Positions 42,511-51,470 of a stretch of 64,000 bases of DNA are shown one piece after another (within the stretch, counting starts at the first letter, position 1; each line of letters starts with the position of its first letter). This stretch comes from Candidatus Sulfotelmatobacter sp. (lineage in GTDB: Bacteria > Acidobacteriota > Terriglobia > Terriglobales > Acidobacteriaceae), in contig JASHOH010000015.1 of NCBI GenBank assembly GCA_030041215.1, forward strand, positions 27,871-91,870, given 5' to 3'. A model generated the notes under the pieces. The model saw nothing but the letters and a program-made list of their open reading frames with translations, did no database searches and was not told the origin of the DNA. Both the position numbers and the translations under genes were made by a program.

Positions 42511-43106
42511 CGATGCAACGCATTTCACGGCGATCGCAACAAAGCGGATTCACGCTGATCGAAACCATGATTGCCATGGCGATCCTGACCATCGGAATCT
42601 GCGGGGTGCTCGTGGCTTTTGCGACGGCCTTCGTTGCGACCACGAACTCACAGGAGAATCTGATTGCACGCGAGAAAGCGCTGCAAGCGCTGGAGAGCGT
42701 CTACACCGCGCGCAACTCGCAGCAGATCACGTTCGCGCAGATTGCCAATGTCTCGAGCGGCGGCATTTTCACCAGCGGAGCCACGCAGATGCTGTGCGCC
42801 GGGCCCGACGGTCTGGTCAACACCAGCGATGACGTCAACTGCCCCGCCAGCGGGCCCTGCGCGGCAGGACCCGAGTGCGTCGTTCTTCCCGGGCCCGACG
42901 GCATCCTGGGTACCTCCGATGACGTGGCCATGAGCCTGGCCAATTTCACCCGCCAGATTCAAATCAATTCGGTCCTAGAAGCTGACGGAATCACGCTCAA
43001 TCCCAATCTGAAGCAGGTCGTCGTGACCATTACTTATTGCGGGGCTTCAGCCTATTCGCTTTGCAACACGTATACCGTGGATGCCCTGATTTCGGCCTTC
43101 CACTAA
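42507..43106 (+). CDS. pilV: Type IV minor pilin, PilV-like
   Basis: The ATG at 42507 overlaps the fimT stop as ATGA, so translation is coupled; TTG 42495 is an alternative. It reads GFTLIETMIAMAILTIGICGV, a type III signal with Glu at +5. The globular part carries two copies of GPDGLVNTSDDV / GPDGILGTSDDV, which look like Asp-rich calcium-binding-like loops. The Cys residues (about six) may form disulfides. Total 199 residues. Confidence 0.85.
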   Translation: MTMQRISRRSQQSGFTLIETMIAMAILTIGICGVLVAFATAFVATTNSQENLIAREKALQALESVYTARNSQQITFAQIANVSSGGIFTSGATQMLCAGPDGLVNTSDDVNCPASGPCAAGPECVVLPGPDGILGTSDDVAMSLANFTRQIQINSVLEADGITLNPNLKQVVVTITYCGASAYSLCNTYTVDALISAFH

Positions 43107-43117
43107 GGTGACTGGTG

Positions 43118-44227
43118 ATGGAGAAGAGGCAAATACAAAACACGGCTGTCGGTTTCACGCTGGTGGAACTGATGATTTCTATGTTCGTAGGCTTGATCGT
43201 GCTGGGGGCCGCGGCCAGCCTGTTCGAGGGCAGCATGCGATCCACCATGCTGGTCACGCAGCGGGTCGAAACTCAGCAGAGCATGCGTGCCGCCGTCGAT
43301 CTCATGGTGCAAGACATCAGCATGGCCGGCGCGGGCTTGCCCACGGGAGGAATCCAGTTGCCCACTGGAACCGGAAACAACGGCCTCTCTAAGTTCGGCT
43401 GTGACCAGACCGGGGCCTGCCATGTCGTAAACGACACCTACCCAAGCGGCAACTACATGTATGGCATCGTTCCCGGTTATTTGAACGGTGTGGAAGGCGG
43501 CGCCGCGGTCCCGGCCGCACCCTCACCCGCGGTCAACGATAGCGTTACGGTGATCTACGCCGACTATAACTTCCCCCTGTGGGAGTACAACGTCTACTTC
43601 GCCAGCAGTACCAGCGGAGCCAATGTCAATCTGTCGGCCAACTCTGCCTACTCTCCGGCGCCACCTGCGATCAACTCGGCGGGGGGAATCAATGTCGGCG
43701 ACCTGATCATGATCTCGGGTGGCGGGCTCACGGCCGTGGGTGAGGTAACGGGCCTTACAGCGACCACCATGGCTTTTGCCAATCTGGACCCGCTAAACAT
43801 CAATCAGGATGGCGCTGCCTCAGGCAACCTGAAGGCGATCGCTACTCTCGAAGGAACCACGACCGCTGTCACCGCCTACCGGCTGTTCGCGGTGACCTAT
43901 TACTTGACAGTGCCCACCGCCGTTGGCCAGACTCCGCGCCTGATGCGCCAGGTCAACGGGCTCACCCCGGTCCCGGTCGCAGATGACATCATCAATCTGC
44001 AATTCGCTTTTGACGTTTACAACTCAACAACCAACACGCTCGACTCTAATCAAGCCAACCCCCTCGGCAATAGTGAATCCCCCAACCTGATCCAAAAGAC
44101 CAACCTCGTGGTGATGGGGCAAAGCATTTGGATGGGGCGCAGCATTTTCGGCGATACGAACTCCCAGAACATGTATCTGGCGACGGACGTGAGCGCGCAA
44201 AATATGTCATTTCGCCAGCGTTATTAA
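43118..44227 (+). CDS. pilW: Type IV minor pilin, PilW-like
   Basis: This 369-residue prepilin starts at ATG 43118 (GTG 43115 also possible), 11 bases after pilV. It reads VGFTLVELMISMFVGLIVLGAAASLFEGS, then RAAVDLMVQDISMAGAGLPTGGIQ, typical of PilW. The C-terminal part has VVMGQSIWMGRSIFG and TNSQNMYLATDVSAQNMSFRQRY. Those last residues and the stop are duplicated in the DNA just beyond the gene (44192-44279). It probably joins the minor-pilin complex. Confidence 0.88.
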   Translation: MEKRQIQNTAVGFTLVELMISMFVGLIVLGAAASLFEGSMRSTMLVTQRVETQQSMRAAVDLMVQDISMAGAGLPTGGIQLPTGTGNNGLSKFGCDQTGACHVVNDTYPSGNYMYGIVPGYLNGVEGGAAVPAAPSPAVNDSVTVIYADYNFPLWEYNVYFASSTSGANVNLSANSAYSPAPPAINSAGGINVGDLIMISGGGLTAVGEVTGLTATTMAFANLDPLNINQDGAASGNLKAIATLEGTTTAVTAYRLFAVTYYLTVPTAVGQTPRLMRQVNGLTPVPVADDIINLQFAFDVYNSTTNTLDSNQANPLGNSESPNLIQKTNLVVMGQSIWMGRSIFGDTNSQNMYLATDVSAQNMSFRQRY

Positions 44228-44279
44228 CGGATCGTAGCGCGCAAAATATGTCATTTCGCCAGCGTTATTAAGGATCGTT
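44192..44279. repeat. Tandem 44-bp duplication spanning the pilW stop
   Basis: AGCGCGCAAAATATGTCATT and the rest of a 35-base stretch (44192-44226), which contains the pilW C-terminus and stop, is repeated exactly at 44236-44270. A near-identical tail, ACGGATCGT versus AGGATCGTT, follows each copy. This is a perfect recent duplication that leaves pilW intact and puts a copy of its end in the leader of the next gene. Confidence 0.85.
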
Positions 44280-44301
44280 CTTAGCGGGCAGGAGACCAAA
44301 T

Positions 44302-47139
44302 ATGGGACGGGGAAAAAATAACTCACGAGGATTCACGCTGATTGCATCACTTTTGATTCTGGTGCTGTTGTCTGGCGTGGCCGTTGGCCTTCTCTTCATG
44401 GTCAGCAATCAATACAAAATGAGCGGCAATGACCTGGAAGCCAATCTGGCCTACTACGGCGCCCAATCCGGCATGGAGAAACTGACGGCCGACCTGTCGG
44501 CTCTTTACCAGTCCACGCAGACCCCGTCGAGCACTCAGATCCAGGCATTGACCGGCTATGCTCCGACTTCCTCGATGGTCGGCTCGATGACCTACAACGA
44601 GACCATCATCTACAACACGAATGCCAGCGGTGCGCCGACCAGCACCTACAGCACGATCCCTTCGGGCGACGAGCAGGGGCTCTATGCCCTCACCATTCCC
44701 ATGACCTTGAATGTCATCGCCACGCGTCCCTCGGGCGCTTCGGCCAATATGACGCGGCAGATCGAGGTGGCGCTCATTCCGGTGTTCCAGTTTGGCGTGT
44801 TCTGCACCTTTGACTGCGCCTTCATGCCGGGTCCCAATTACAGCTTCGGCGGTCGGGTGCACGCCAACGGGAATGTGTTCATGGGCGGTGCAAGCGACAT
44901 GGTCTTCGGCGATAAGATCTCTGCCGGTAAACGGATCATCAGGGAATATTTCGAAAATGGCTACGCCGCTTCATCGGGCCTTGGCGGTAATACCTATGTC
45001 CCCAAGGCGGCGGGGGGATGCCCCATGCACACGTTTACCGGGCTTTCCTCTTACGCCAATTGTGTGGAACTGTCTGGCGTCGGCACCGTCCCTGGGGACG
45101 CGAGTTGGAGCGGCGGGATCCCGCCTGCCGGCACGGCTAACACCAACTTCCCCAGCCTCTCCGCCGGAACCTTCAACGGATATCTCTCGGACACGACCAC
45201 GGGCGCCGGCGACATTGAGATGAACTTTGTGCAGAATAACTGCAACCAAAACCCCCCGCCCTGCACCGATCCCATTTCCATCATTCGCAAGCCCCTGGCT
45301 GGCGAAGGCCTCACAGGCGCTTTGCCCGAAGCCCGTCTGTACAACAAGGCGCAAATCCGGGTGCTGCTGGCGGACACGGTGGCCGATCTGCACCCGGAAC
45401 GTGGGGCGACCGCGCTCTCTGACGGCCAGGACATTCAGTTCTATAGCAGCGGAAACACGTCCTATACCGTCCCGCTCACCAGCGGTACCGGGACGGAGTA
45501 CCTGGGCGTGGCTACGGTCGGTTCCAACAGCTGGGTCGCTCCTTATATTAATAACAGCACCTGCACCGGGACGGTTGCGAGTGGCTGGACCAGTTATCCC
45601 CTGCTGGGAGAGGTAACGACCTGCGGGCCGCCAGCCAACGGACAGGGCGCGTGGATTCGCGTGGAATACCTGAACAACAGCGGCGCATGGGTTGGAGTTA
45701 CGACTGAGTGGCTGGGCTTAGGCTTCGGCCGTCAGTTCAACACCCAACTCACCGCCCCTTACGGCTCCTCGTCGGGGACAACAAATGCTATCAACCCGCA
45801 GGCCATCCTGCTTCTGCACGAGTTGCGGCCAGGGCTTGCCGCCTCCAGCGCCACCGGCTCGGGCACGAGCGGCAACTGGTATCCCATTAACTTTTACGAT
45901 ACGCGCGAAGGGGAAATGCGCGATACCTCGCAGGCGGCAGAATCCTGCTCGGTCAATGGCATCATGAACGCGACCGAGCTCGACGTCGGCAACCTGGCAT
46001 TGTGGCTGAAGGGCACCATCGGCAGCAGTGGAGTGAATGTCAACTACACGAACTATAATGGCTACATTTTGTATTTTTCCGACCATCGTGGCTCAATAAG
46101 CGACCCGAACGCCTCCAACGGAGGCCAGACCCCGGCGGGGGTGATCAGCGGCGAGTCCGGATTGGAAGACGTGGTCAACTCCTCGTCGGCGACCGGGCTT
46201 CCGCCCGACGGCAAGCTGGAGCCCGCCACCTATTACAGTTTTTCCCCCGAAGACGTGGATGAGAACGGCAAGCTCGACAATTGGGGAGAGGTGAATATCG
46301 GCTATGGCTTTGGCGTGAATACCAACACCAGTCCCCTGAATTCCTACGTTCGCATCAGCAATTGCGGCCAGAACACGAGCACGAACCCAGCCACCCCGGG
46401 CACAGCGGAGGCCAATGCGGTCACCGGGGCGCGGCACGTTCTGAAGCTGGTCGACGGCGGCATGAGCAGCGCGGCGGTAAGCTACCTGCCGATGCTGCCT
46501 TCCAGCACCGGTTGCAGCTTTACTTCCAGCGGCTCCGGCTGCGGCGGCTTCACGGTTGCCTCGGAGAATCCGGTGTACGTCCAGGGAAACTACAACAGCA
46601 GTTCCGCGGACCCGTGGTGGAGCACCGAGACTAGCGCCACGCCGAGCAACAATACACCGCATGCCGCGGCGTCCATTGTCGCGGACTCGATCACGATATT
46701 GTCGAACAGCTGGTCGGACCTAGCGAGCCTTGAGAATCCCACATCCACCAGCGGCCGTACCGTTGGTAGTTCGGGGGAGACGTACTACCGGTTTGCCGTG
46801 GCGGCCGGTAGCAACATCGCCTTCCCGCTCAACGGGACCCCGATCAGCATAACGAACGGCGGATGGACTATTGGAACCGATGGTGGCGAAATCGAGTTCC
46901 TGCGCTACGTGGAAGACTGGAGTGCCACAACCATCAACTATCTCGGCTCCATCGCCAACTTGTGGCACTCGGAGTACGACACCGGTACTTACAAGTGCTG
47001 CACCACGGTTTACGACCCGGGCACCCGTAACTACGACTTCGACTCTCTGTTTCTGAACCCGGCCAATCTGCCCCCGGGCACGCCCACGTTGCAGGATATC
47101 GACAACCTCAGCTACCACCAGAACTTTACCCCGCAGTAA
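44302..47139 (+). CDS. pilX: Very large PilX-like minor pilin fusion
   Basis: This 945-residue protein starts RGFTLIASLLILVLLSGVAVGLLFMVSNQYKMSGNDL, a PilX-type N-terminus. The +5 residue is Ala, not Glu, as often in PilX. The extended NQYKMSGNDLEANLAYYGAQSGMEKL is PilX_N. Then follow about 860 residues rich in Ser, Thr, Gly and Asn with beta-strand text and Cys pairs (CTFDCAFMPGPNYSFGGRVHANGNVFMGG, CSVNGIMNATELDVGNLALWLKG). This is likely a large surface-exposed adhesive domain that could stand in for PilY1, which is not seen. The operon ends with a terminator at 47160. Confidence 0.82.
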   Translation: MGRGKNNSRGFTLIASLLILVLLSGVAVGLLFMVSNQYKMSGNDLEANLAYYGAQSGMEKLTADLSALYQSTQTPSSTQIQALTGYAPTSSMVGSMTYNETIIYNTNASGAPTSTYSTIPSGDEQGLYALTIPMTLNVIATRPSGASANMTRQIEVALIPVFQFGVFCTFDCAFMPGPNYSFGGRVHANGNVFMGGASDMVFGDKISAGKRIIREYFENGYAASSGLGGNTYVPKAAGGCPMHTFTGLSSYANCVELSGVGTVPGDASWSGGIPPAGTANTNFPSLSAGTFNGYLSDTTTGAGDIEMNFVQNNCNQNPPPCTDPISIIRKPLAGEGLTGALPEARLYNKAQIRVLLADTVADLHPERGATALSDGQDIQFYSSGNTSYTVPLTSGTGTEYLGVATVGSNSWVAPYINNSTCTGTVASGWTSYPLLGEVTTCGPPANGQGAWIRVEYLNNSGAWVGVTTEWLGLGFGRQFNTQLTAPYGSSSGTTNAINPQAILLLHELRPGLAASSATGSGTSGNWYPINFYDTREGEMRDTSQAAESCSVNGIMNATELDVGNLALWLKGTIGSSGVNVNYTNYNGYILYFSDHRGSISDPNASNGGQTPAGVISGESGLEDVVNSSSATGLPPDGKLEPATYYSFSPEDVDENGKLDNWGEVNIGYGFGVNTNTSPLNSYVRISNCGQNTSTNPATPGTAEANAVTGARHVLKLVDGGMSSAAVSYLPMLPSSTGCSFTSSGSGCGGFTVASENPVYVQGNYNSSSADPWWSTETSATPSNNTPHAAASIVADSITILSNSWSDLASLENPTSTSGRTVGSSGETYYRFAVAAGSNIAFPLNGTPISITNGGWTIGTDGGEIEFLRYVEDWSATTINYLGSIANLWHSEYDTGTYKCCTTVYDPGTRNYDFDSLFLNPANLPPGTPTLQDIDNLSYHQNFTPQ

Positions 47140-47159
47140 GTCACAACCAGGTATACCAG

Positions 47160-47192
47160 CCCCGGGCCCACATGGACCGGGGTTTATTTTTT
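47160..47192 (+). terminator. Rho-independent terminator after the pilin operon
   Basis: CCCCGG (47160-47165) pairs with CCGGGG (47177-47182), extended by GCCCA/TGG, and is followed by TTTATTTTTT. It is 21 bases after the pilX stop. Confidence 0.85.
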
Positions 47193-47360
47193 GGCATTGC
47201 GCTGGCCCGGCTTCTTCCGTTAGAAGATGGGGTGGGGTCCGCTGGCCGCTGCTGTTGGCAAAGATCACAGTGGGTTGTGACCAGTGCCGTGGATTCAGCC
47301 CGCGATAGGTGTTTTACTGAAGTCGGGTTTTCTTGAGCCGCCAACAGGGAGAGTTTGTGT

Positions 47361-47744
47361 ATGGGTATACGAACGTGGTCAAGATCTGAAGTTGAGCACG
47401 GACGAAACATTCTGAACTCAGGATTGCAGGGAGTCCGTTCGGGGCGGGAGGCATTTCTGAAGGGTGCGCCGCTAAGCCAGTTCCTTGCCGCGTCCACCCG
47501 CTCGGCGTGCCCACCAGCGGCGCTGGGGTTGTTCCTCGGCCTGCTCGCTGGCCGTTCAGGAAAAAACAAATCGCTGGGACGATCACTCGCGTTCGGGCTT
47601 CTTGGTGGGGCAGTCGGATTTGGGACGGCCGTTGCCTGGAAAAGCCGCGGCCTGACAACCAGCGCTGTCCGCGGCGCCGCGCACAGCATTCACGTCGTGC
47701 GCGACGAGCGCTGGATGAAAAAACACTTCATCGCTTACGCGTAA
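47361..47744 (+). CDS. Small membrane-associated protein of unknown function
   Basis: This 127-residue product starts at ATG 47361 (AGGGAGAG upstream). It contains two Gly/Leu-rich hydrophobic segments, PPAALGLFLGLLAGRSG and SLGRSLAFGLLGGAVGFGTAVAWKS, in a basic protein with a WMKKHFIAYA end. The segments resemble short glycine-zipper membrane hairpins. I do not recognise the family. It lies between the pilin operon terminator and the HAD gene, apparently alone. Confidence 0.65.
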   Translation: MGIRTWSRSEVEHGRNILNSGLQGVRSGREAFLKGAPLSQFLAASTRSACPPAALGLFLGLLAGRSGKNKSLGRSLAFGLLGGAVGFGTAVAWKSRGLTTSAVRGAAHSIHVVRDERWMKKHFIAYA

Positions 47745-47873
47745 GGAAGCGCGCCAGCATAGGCCACGTAGGGACAGCGGCCTCGGCTGTCCGCCCCACC
47801 GCAGGCGGTAATAGTTCATCCGAAAAAGAAGACTGGCATTGCATCTGCGCGCCTGCTCCACGACAATGCAGGC

Positions 47874-48482
47874 ATGTCCGTTCGTGCCATCTTCTGGGAC
47901 GTTGGCGGCGTGCTTCTCTCTAACGCCTGGGACCATGCGGAGCGCGCCCGCGCATTAGAACATTTTCATCTCGATCCGCAGGAGTTTCATGCCCGGCACG
48001 AGATGCTGGTTTCCTCTTTCGAGCGGGGAAAAATTTCGCTGGACGAATATCTGAACGGCACGATTTTCTATCGTGAGAGGCCGTTCACCCGCGACCAGTT
48101 TCGCGATTACATGTTTTCCCTATCGCAGCCCAAACCTGATGTTCTCGCCTTCGCCCGCTCGCTTGCCGCTTCCGGTAAATATTTCATGGCCACAATCAAT
48201 AATGAATCGATGGAGCTGAATCTGCACCGCATTGAAAAGTTCGGGCTGCGGGAAATTTTTCGGCTCTTTGTCAGCTCCTGTTTCGTCGGCCTGCGCAAAC
48301 CGGAGAGCGGAATTTACCGGCTGGCGATCGACATCACGCAGATTCCTCCCCGCGAGTGCTGCTTCATTGACGACCGCGCGCTGAACCTGGAATGCGCCGC
48401 AGCATTGGGCATGCGAACGATTCAGATGGAGTCGCTAGAGCAGTTGCAAAGGGAACTGGCGAATATAGAAATACCAAGCTGA
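47874..48482 (+). CDS. HAD-superfamily phosphatase (subclass IA, YihX-like)
   Basis: This 202-residue protein has motif I FWDVGGVLLS. The second Asp of the usual DxD is Gly (Asp-Val-Gly), as in YihX and related D-x-G groups. Motif II is close to MATINNES, motif III Lys is in VGLRKPESGIY, and motif IV is ECCFIDDRALNLECAAALGM. The helical cap lies at about residues 20-90. It should dephosphorylate a small sugar or metabolite phosphate; the substrate is unknown. It is followed by a repeat element. Confidence 0.9.
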   Translation: MSVRAIFWDVGGVLLSNAWDHAERARALEHFHLDPQEFHARHEMLVSSFERGKISLDEYLNGTIFYRERPFTRDQFRDYMFSLSQPKPDVLAFARSLAASGKYFMATINNESMELNLHRIEKFGLREIFRLFVSSCFVGLRKPESGIYRLAIDITQIPPRECCFIDDRALNLECAAALGMRTIQMESLEQLQRELANIEIPS

Positions 48483-48494
48483 CGGCTTAATCAA

Positions 48495-48668
48495 TGTCAT
48501 CCCGAAGGCGGCGACAGCCGCGAGAGGGACCTTACGTCGGTTGGGACCGTTCGTGCAGCAGACGGGAACGCTCCGCCGCGCGAGGGGAGAGCATTCCTTT
48601 CGGCGCCGATGCTGATTGACGCGCAAAATACGGTTCCTCCGAGAGCAGACGCTCTCGTCGGAATGACA
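48495..48668. repeat. Repeat element flanked by TGTCATCCCGA / TCGGAATGACA
   Basis: The ends TGTCATCCCGA (48495-48505) and TCGGAATGACA (48658-48668) form an inverted pair with one mismatch around a 152-base GC-rich core. The core holds no gene. The same TCGGAATGAC(A/G) end occurs alone at 36629-36639 and 38673-38683. It is MITE-like or a structured intergenic repeat, with no transposase. The tail 48669-48730 holds nothing clear. Confidence 0.6.
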
Positions 48669-48730
48669 TCCTGCGCTCTTTTTAGCTTTTCTCCGTGTCT
48701 CTGCGACTCTGTGGTGAAAAGCGGAGCGGC

Positions 48731-49765
48731 TTATTTGCGCGGCTTGGAGGCTGGAATTACCGCTTTCTGGAAGTCCGACTCAGCGCCCGAGAGCGTCAGG
48801 TCGCTCGACCAGCACTCGGAGGCGAGCTTCCAGTCCCCACTGCTTTGGCGGGCAAAGACCCAGAGATATTTGCCGCGCTCCTCGCGGCGTTTGCCGACAC
48901 TTCCCGGAACCAGCGCGCTGTAGCGGCCGATCTCGTGTGCCAGATCTCCGACGACTTCCACGCGCAAGGGATCAAGCGCCACTTCACCTAGACCGGCTTC
49001 GAGAGCCCCGTGAAAGAACTCACGCAACGCCATGGTTCCGCGAATGGGAGGCAGATTCGAGCGCAACACCATTGCATCCGGCGAATAGAGTTCGATCAGC
49101 TCATCAAGCTGGCGCGTGTTGCAGGCAAGGACCCATTCCTGCGTCAGCCGCCGCACAGAAGCTTCGCTGCGGCTCATGGGCTCGCCTTTTGCGGCCGCGG
49201 CCATTCTCAAGCGGTCCGCTTCGCGCAGGCTTTCGGGACTGCTGACCCGCGGAGGAGCAGGCATGATTTCCTGCCCACTTTGAAAATAATGGTGATGGTA
49301 ATGATGATGATAGTGATGCGTGGCGGAAGCAGAATTGGCAGGATGAACCTCCTGCACCGGAATCGGCGGAGCGGGTCGATTCTCTTGGCGATCGTCTTTG
49401 GCCAGAGCAGCAGACAAATCCGACACAGAATCTAAAGACGGCATCCCTTCGATGTCCAACCTTTGTCCGCAAGCGCCGCAGAAGTTGTTGCTTTCACGAT
49501 TGTGGTGTCCGCAGACAGCGCAAATGCCGGCAGAGTCGGCTACGGCATGCTCCACGGCCGATTCCGAATCCGCCTCCATGGTAAGTTGCCGCATGGCTTG
49601 GAGAGCGGCGGCGATGGCCTCCTGATTAGGCTTGGGACGCCGCATTTCGGGATAAAGCCGCTGATAGATCTCAGCCAGCGCGGGATTGTGCGGGCCAACG
49701 GAGGGAACGGCCTCCGGCTCCTGCATCGGAGTTGAAAGGCCTGGTTTCTTGTCCTTGTCTACCAT
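48731..49765 (-). CDS. Zinc-ribbon, His/Tyr-tract and NTF2/SnoaL-like fusion protein
   Basis: This 344-residue cytosolic protein starts at 49765 (MVDKDKKPGL); the longer frame begins at 49813. Residues about 80-105 hold a zinc ribbon, CAVCGHHNRESNNFCGACG. Residues about 145-160 contain an unusual tract HHYHHHYHHHY. The last 140 residues are a DUF4440/SnoaL-type fold (TQEWVLACNTRQLDELIELYSPDAMVLRSNLPPIRGTMALREFFHGAL). Linkers are Pro-rich. This order is not one I recognise. The NTF2-like part could bind a small ligand or polar peptide. Confidence 0.78.
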   Translation of the reverse strand: MVDKDKKPGLSTPMQEPEAVPSVGPHNPALAEIYQRLYPEMRRPKPNQEAIAAALQAMRQLTMEADSESAVEHAVADSAGICAVCGHHNRESNNFCGACGQRLDIEGMPSLDSVSDLSAALAKDDRQENRPAPPIPVQEVHPANSASATHHYHHHYHHHYFQSGQEIMPAPPRVSSPESLREADRLRMAAAAKGEPMSRSEASVRRLTQEWVLACNTRQLDELIELYSPDAMVLRSNLPPIRGTMALREFFHGALEAGLGEVALDPLRVEVVGDLAHEIGRYSALVPGSVGKRREERGKYLWVFARQSSGDWKLASECWSSDLTLSGAESDFQKAVIPASKPRK

Positions 49766-49830
49766 TTTTTCTGCGAGTGGCGATGCGGCCATTCTAGCAG
49801 CCGCGATGATCATTGCGCTTTATGCGCGAC

Positions 49831-50271
49831 TCAGCGCCGGGAAAACTCGATCTTGCCTTCCGATTCTGTGGGCACTCCATTGCACATTGCAGGACGATAG
49901 CGCCACGTGCGCACGGCCCTCAGCACGTTGCGATCGCCGGCAGCGCCGGCACTCTGAAGGATCAGCGGGCTATGCACTCTTCCATCCGCGCCAATGATGA
50001 AGCTGACCTTAATGTCCTGCCCAAATCCGAAGGGCACAGGCAGCGGATCGGGTGTGGCCAGCGCCTGGGGTGGTCGGGAATCTTCGCAACGCGAGCGCGC
50101 GCTTACGTGAGGAACCTCGCTGAACTCGGCGCGGCGGTGAGGGCCCTTCCACACTCGATGCTCCCGATCGGCGAGCGCAGATTGACGCTGTTGAGGAAGG
50201 GCAATCTGCACTGTCGCGGCGCACTGGGCTGCTAACCCGAGAAGCGCGATGCAAGGCCAGAACCGGAGCAT
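49831..50271 (-). CDS. Exported protein with TonB C-terminal-like domain
   Basis: This 146-residue protein has an N-terminal signal (MLRFWPCIALLGLAAQCAAT). The C-terminal part reads FGFGQDIKVSFIIGADGRVHSPLILQSAGAAGDRNVLRAVRTWRYRPAMCNGVPTE. This is the fold of the TonB C-terminal domain (VxVxFxIxxDGxVxxPxVxxSSG...AxxAxxxWRYxPA). It lacks the membrane anchor and Pro-rich spacer of true TonB. It may be a stand-alone envelope factor. Its start has no strong ribosome site, and it is 17 bases from the 5' end of the next gene. Confidence 0.72.
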   Translation of the reverse strand: MLRFWPCIALLGLAAQCAATVQIALPQQRQSALADREHRVWKGPHRRAEFSEVPHVSARSRCEDSRPPQALATPDPLPVPFGFGQDIKVSFIIGADGRVHSPLILQSAGAAGDRNVLRAVRTWRYRPAMCNGVPTESEGKIEFSRR

Positions 50272-50491
50272 TTAGGAGCAAGACCTCTGATTAACCGCTC
50301 TCTGCTTATTAACCGATCTCTGCGCGGTACAGCTTCCACAGAGCTAAACGGTTGTTATTGGCAACTTTCGGGCCACGCATTCGCCGGAATAAGCACACTG
50401 TTATCAGTCGGTTCAGGAAAACTGCCATTGTTTAGTCGAAGCCGATGTGAAGGCGATTGCATATTTGCTGCGGCAATGTTCGGATTGCACT

Positions 50492-51373
50492 TCAGCGGGT
50501 TTGGGCATTTCCGGCGGAGGCGGGCCGAATCGTCAACAAAGTGATTTCCGGAGGGCAGTTCAAGCGCATAGGTACTCCGATCGTGCCCAGACCGGCATTC
50601 GTGTAGAGAGTGAGTGGACCGACGCGATAGGTTCCCCAGTAATATTTCCGGGCCAACCTGGGAAGGTAAAGCGGGGGCAAGAATGGAAGCCGAATCTGAC
50701 CTCCGTGAGAATGCCCTGAAAGTTGCAGATCGACGGGATATTTCGATACTACATCAGCATAATCTGGCTCGTGGGCGAGCAGAATCACGGCTTCGTCAGA
50801 AGGAATGCCCTGCAGAGTCTTAGGCAGATCAGCCGAATGGCCGAGCACATCGTTCACGCCGGCGATCCAGACGCGGGCGCCATCGCGCTCGATGGGGTGG
50901 GCCCGATTGGCCAGCACCTGAATGTTCTGGGCCTGGAGTGCGTGAGCGACGCGCTTGGGGTCGGTGTCTTCATCATGATTGCCCAGCACGGCCCAAAGGC
51001 CCATCGGGGCGGCCATTTGCGACAGCAAGCGGGCGCAGGGTTCGGCCGCCGAGGCTCCCTGCGCGTGATTGCCGAATATAGGCAGCGTGACGTAATCCCC
51101 CGCGAGCACAATCAAGTCAGGACGCAGGCCATTGACCATCGGTGTCGCGGCATGCAAAGGATGACAGGAAAAAATGGGATCGTAGTGGAAGTCGCTGAGT
51201 AACGCGATAGTGAAGCCATTCAGCCGTTGCGGCCAGCGGGAGAGAAAGAATTCGCGGCGGACAATGCGGGGACGGTTGGGCTCGAGCAGAACCGAATCGC
51301 CGGCCAGTGCAGCCACACTCGCGGCAGCGGTTCCAGCAAGAAAGCGGCGTCTGGTCGTGGAGATGGGTGACAA
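50492..51373 (-). CDS. Tat-exported metallophosphoesterase (YaeI-like)
   Basis: This 293-residue product has twin-arginine signal TTRRRFLAGTAAASVAALAG. The dimetal site is seen in LLSDFHYDP (Asp-x-His), LIVLAGDYV (Gly-Asp), VLGNHDED (Gly-Asn-His-Asp), LLAHEPDYAD and LQLSGHSHGGQ (Gly-His-x-His). This is the calcineurin-like family, and YaeI-type members act on phosphodiester or UDP-lipid-like substrates. The position near the receptor genes gives no clear partner. Confidence 0.92.
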   Translation of the reverse strand: MSPISTTRRRFLAGTAAASVAALAGDSVLLEPNRPRIVRREFFLSRWPQRLNGFTIALLSDFHYDPIFSCHPLHAATPMVNGLRPDLIVLAGDYVTLPIFGNHAQGASAAEPCARLLSQMAAPMGLWAVLGNHDEDTDPKRVAHALQAQNIQVLANRAHPIERDGARVWIAGVNDVLGHSADLPKTLQGIPSDEAVILLAHEPDYADVVSKYPVDLQLSGHSHGGQIRLPFLPPLYLPRLARKYYWGTYRVGPLTLYTNAGLGTIGVPMRLNCPPEITLLTIRPASAGNAQTR

Positions 51374-51470
51374 AAGGATAGGAGGCTCAAGCCGATGAAT
51401 TCAGGATTTGTCTACGCTTCCAGAATAAACGACGACGAGAGATTTCGCCTGTCCCGTGCCTTGGGCGTTT

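Noticed and set aside
47760..47873. Small RNA candidate between two genes
   Set aside because: Only a short GGACAG/CTGTCC hairpin is present, with no promoter or T-run; it fits a dispersed repeat.
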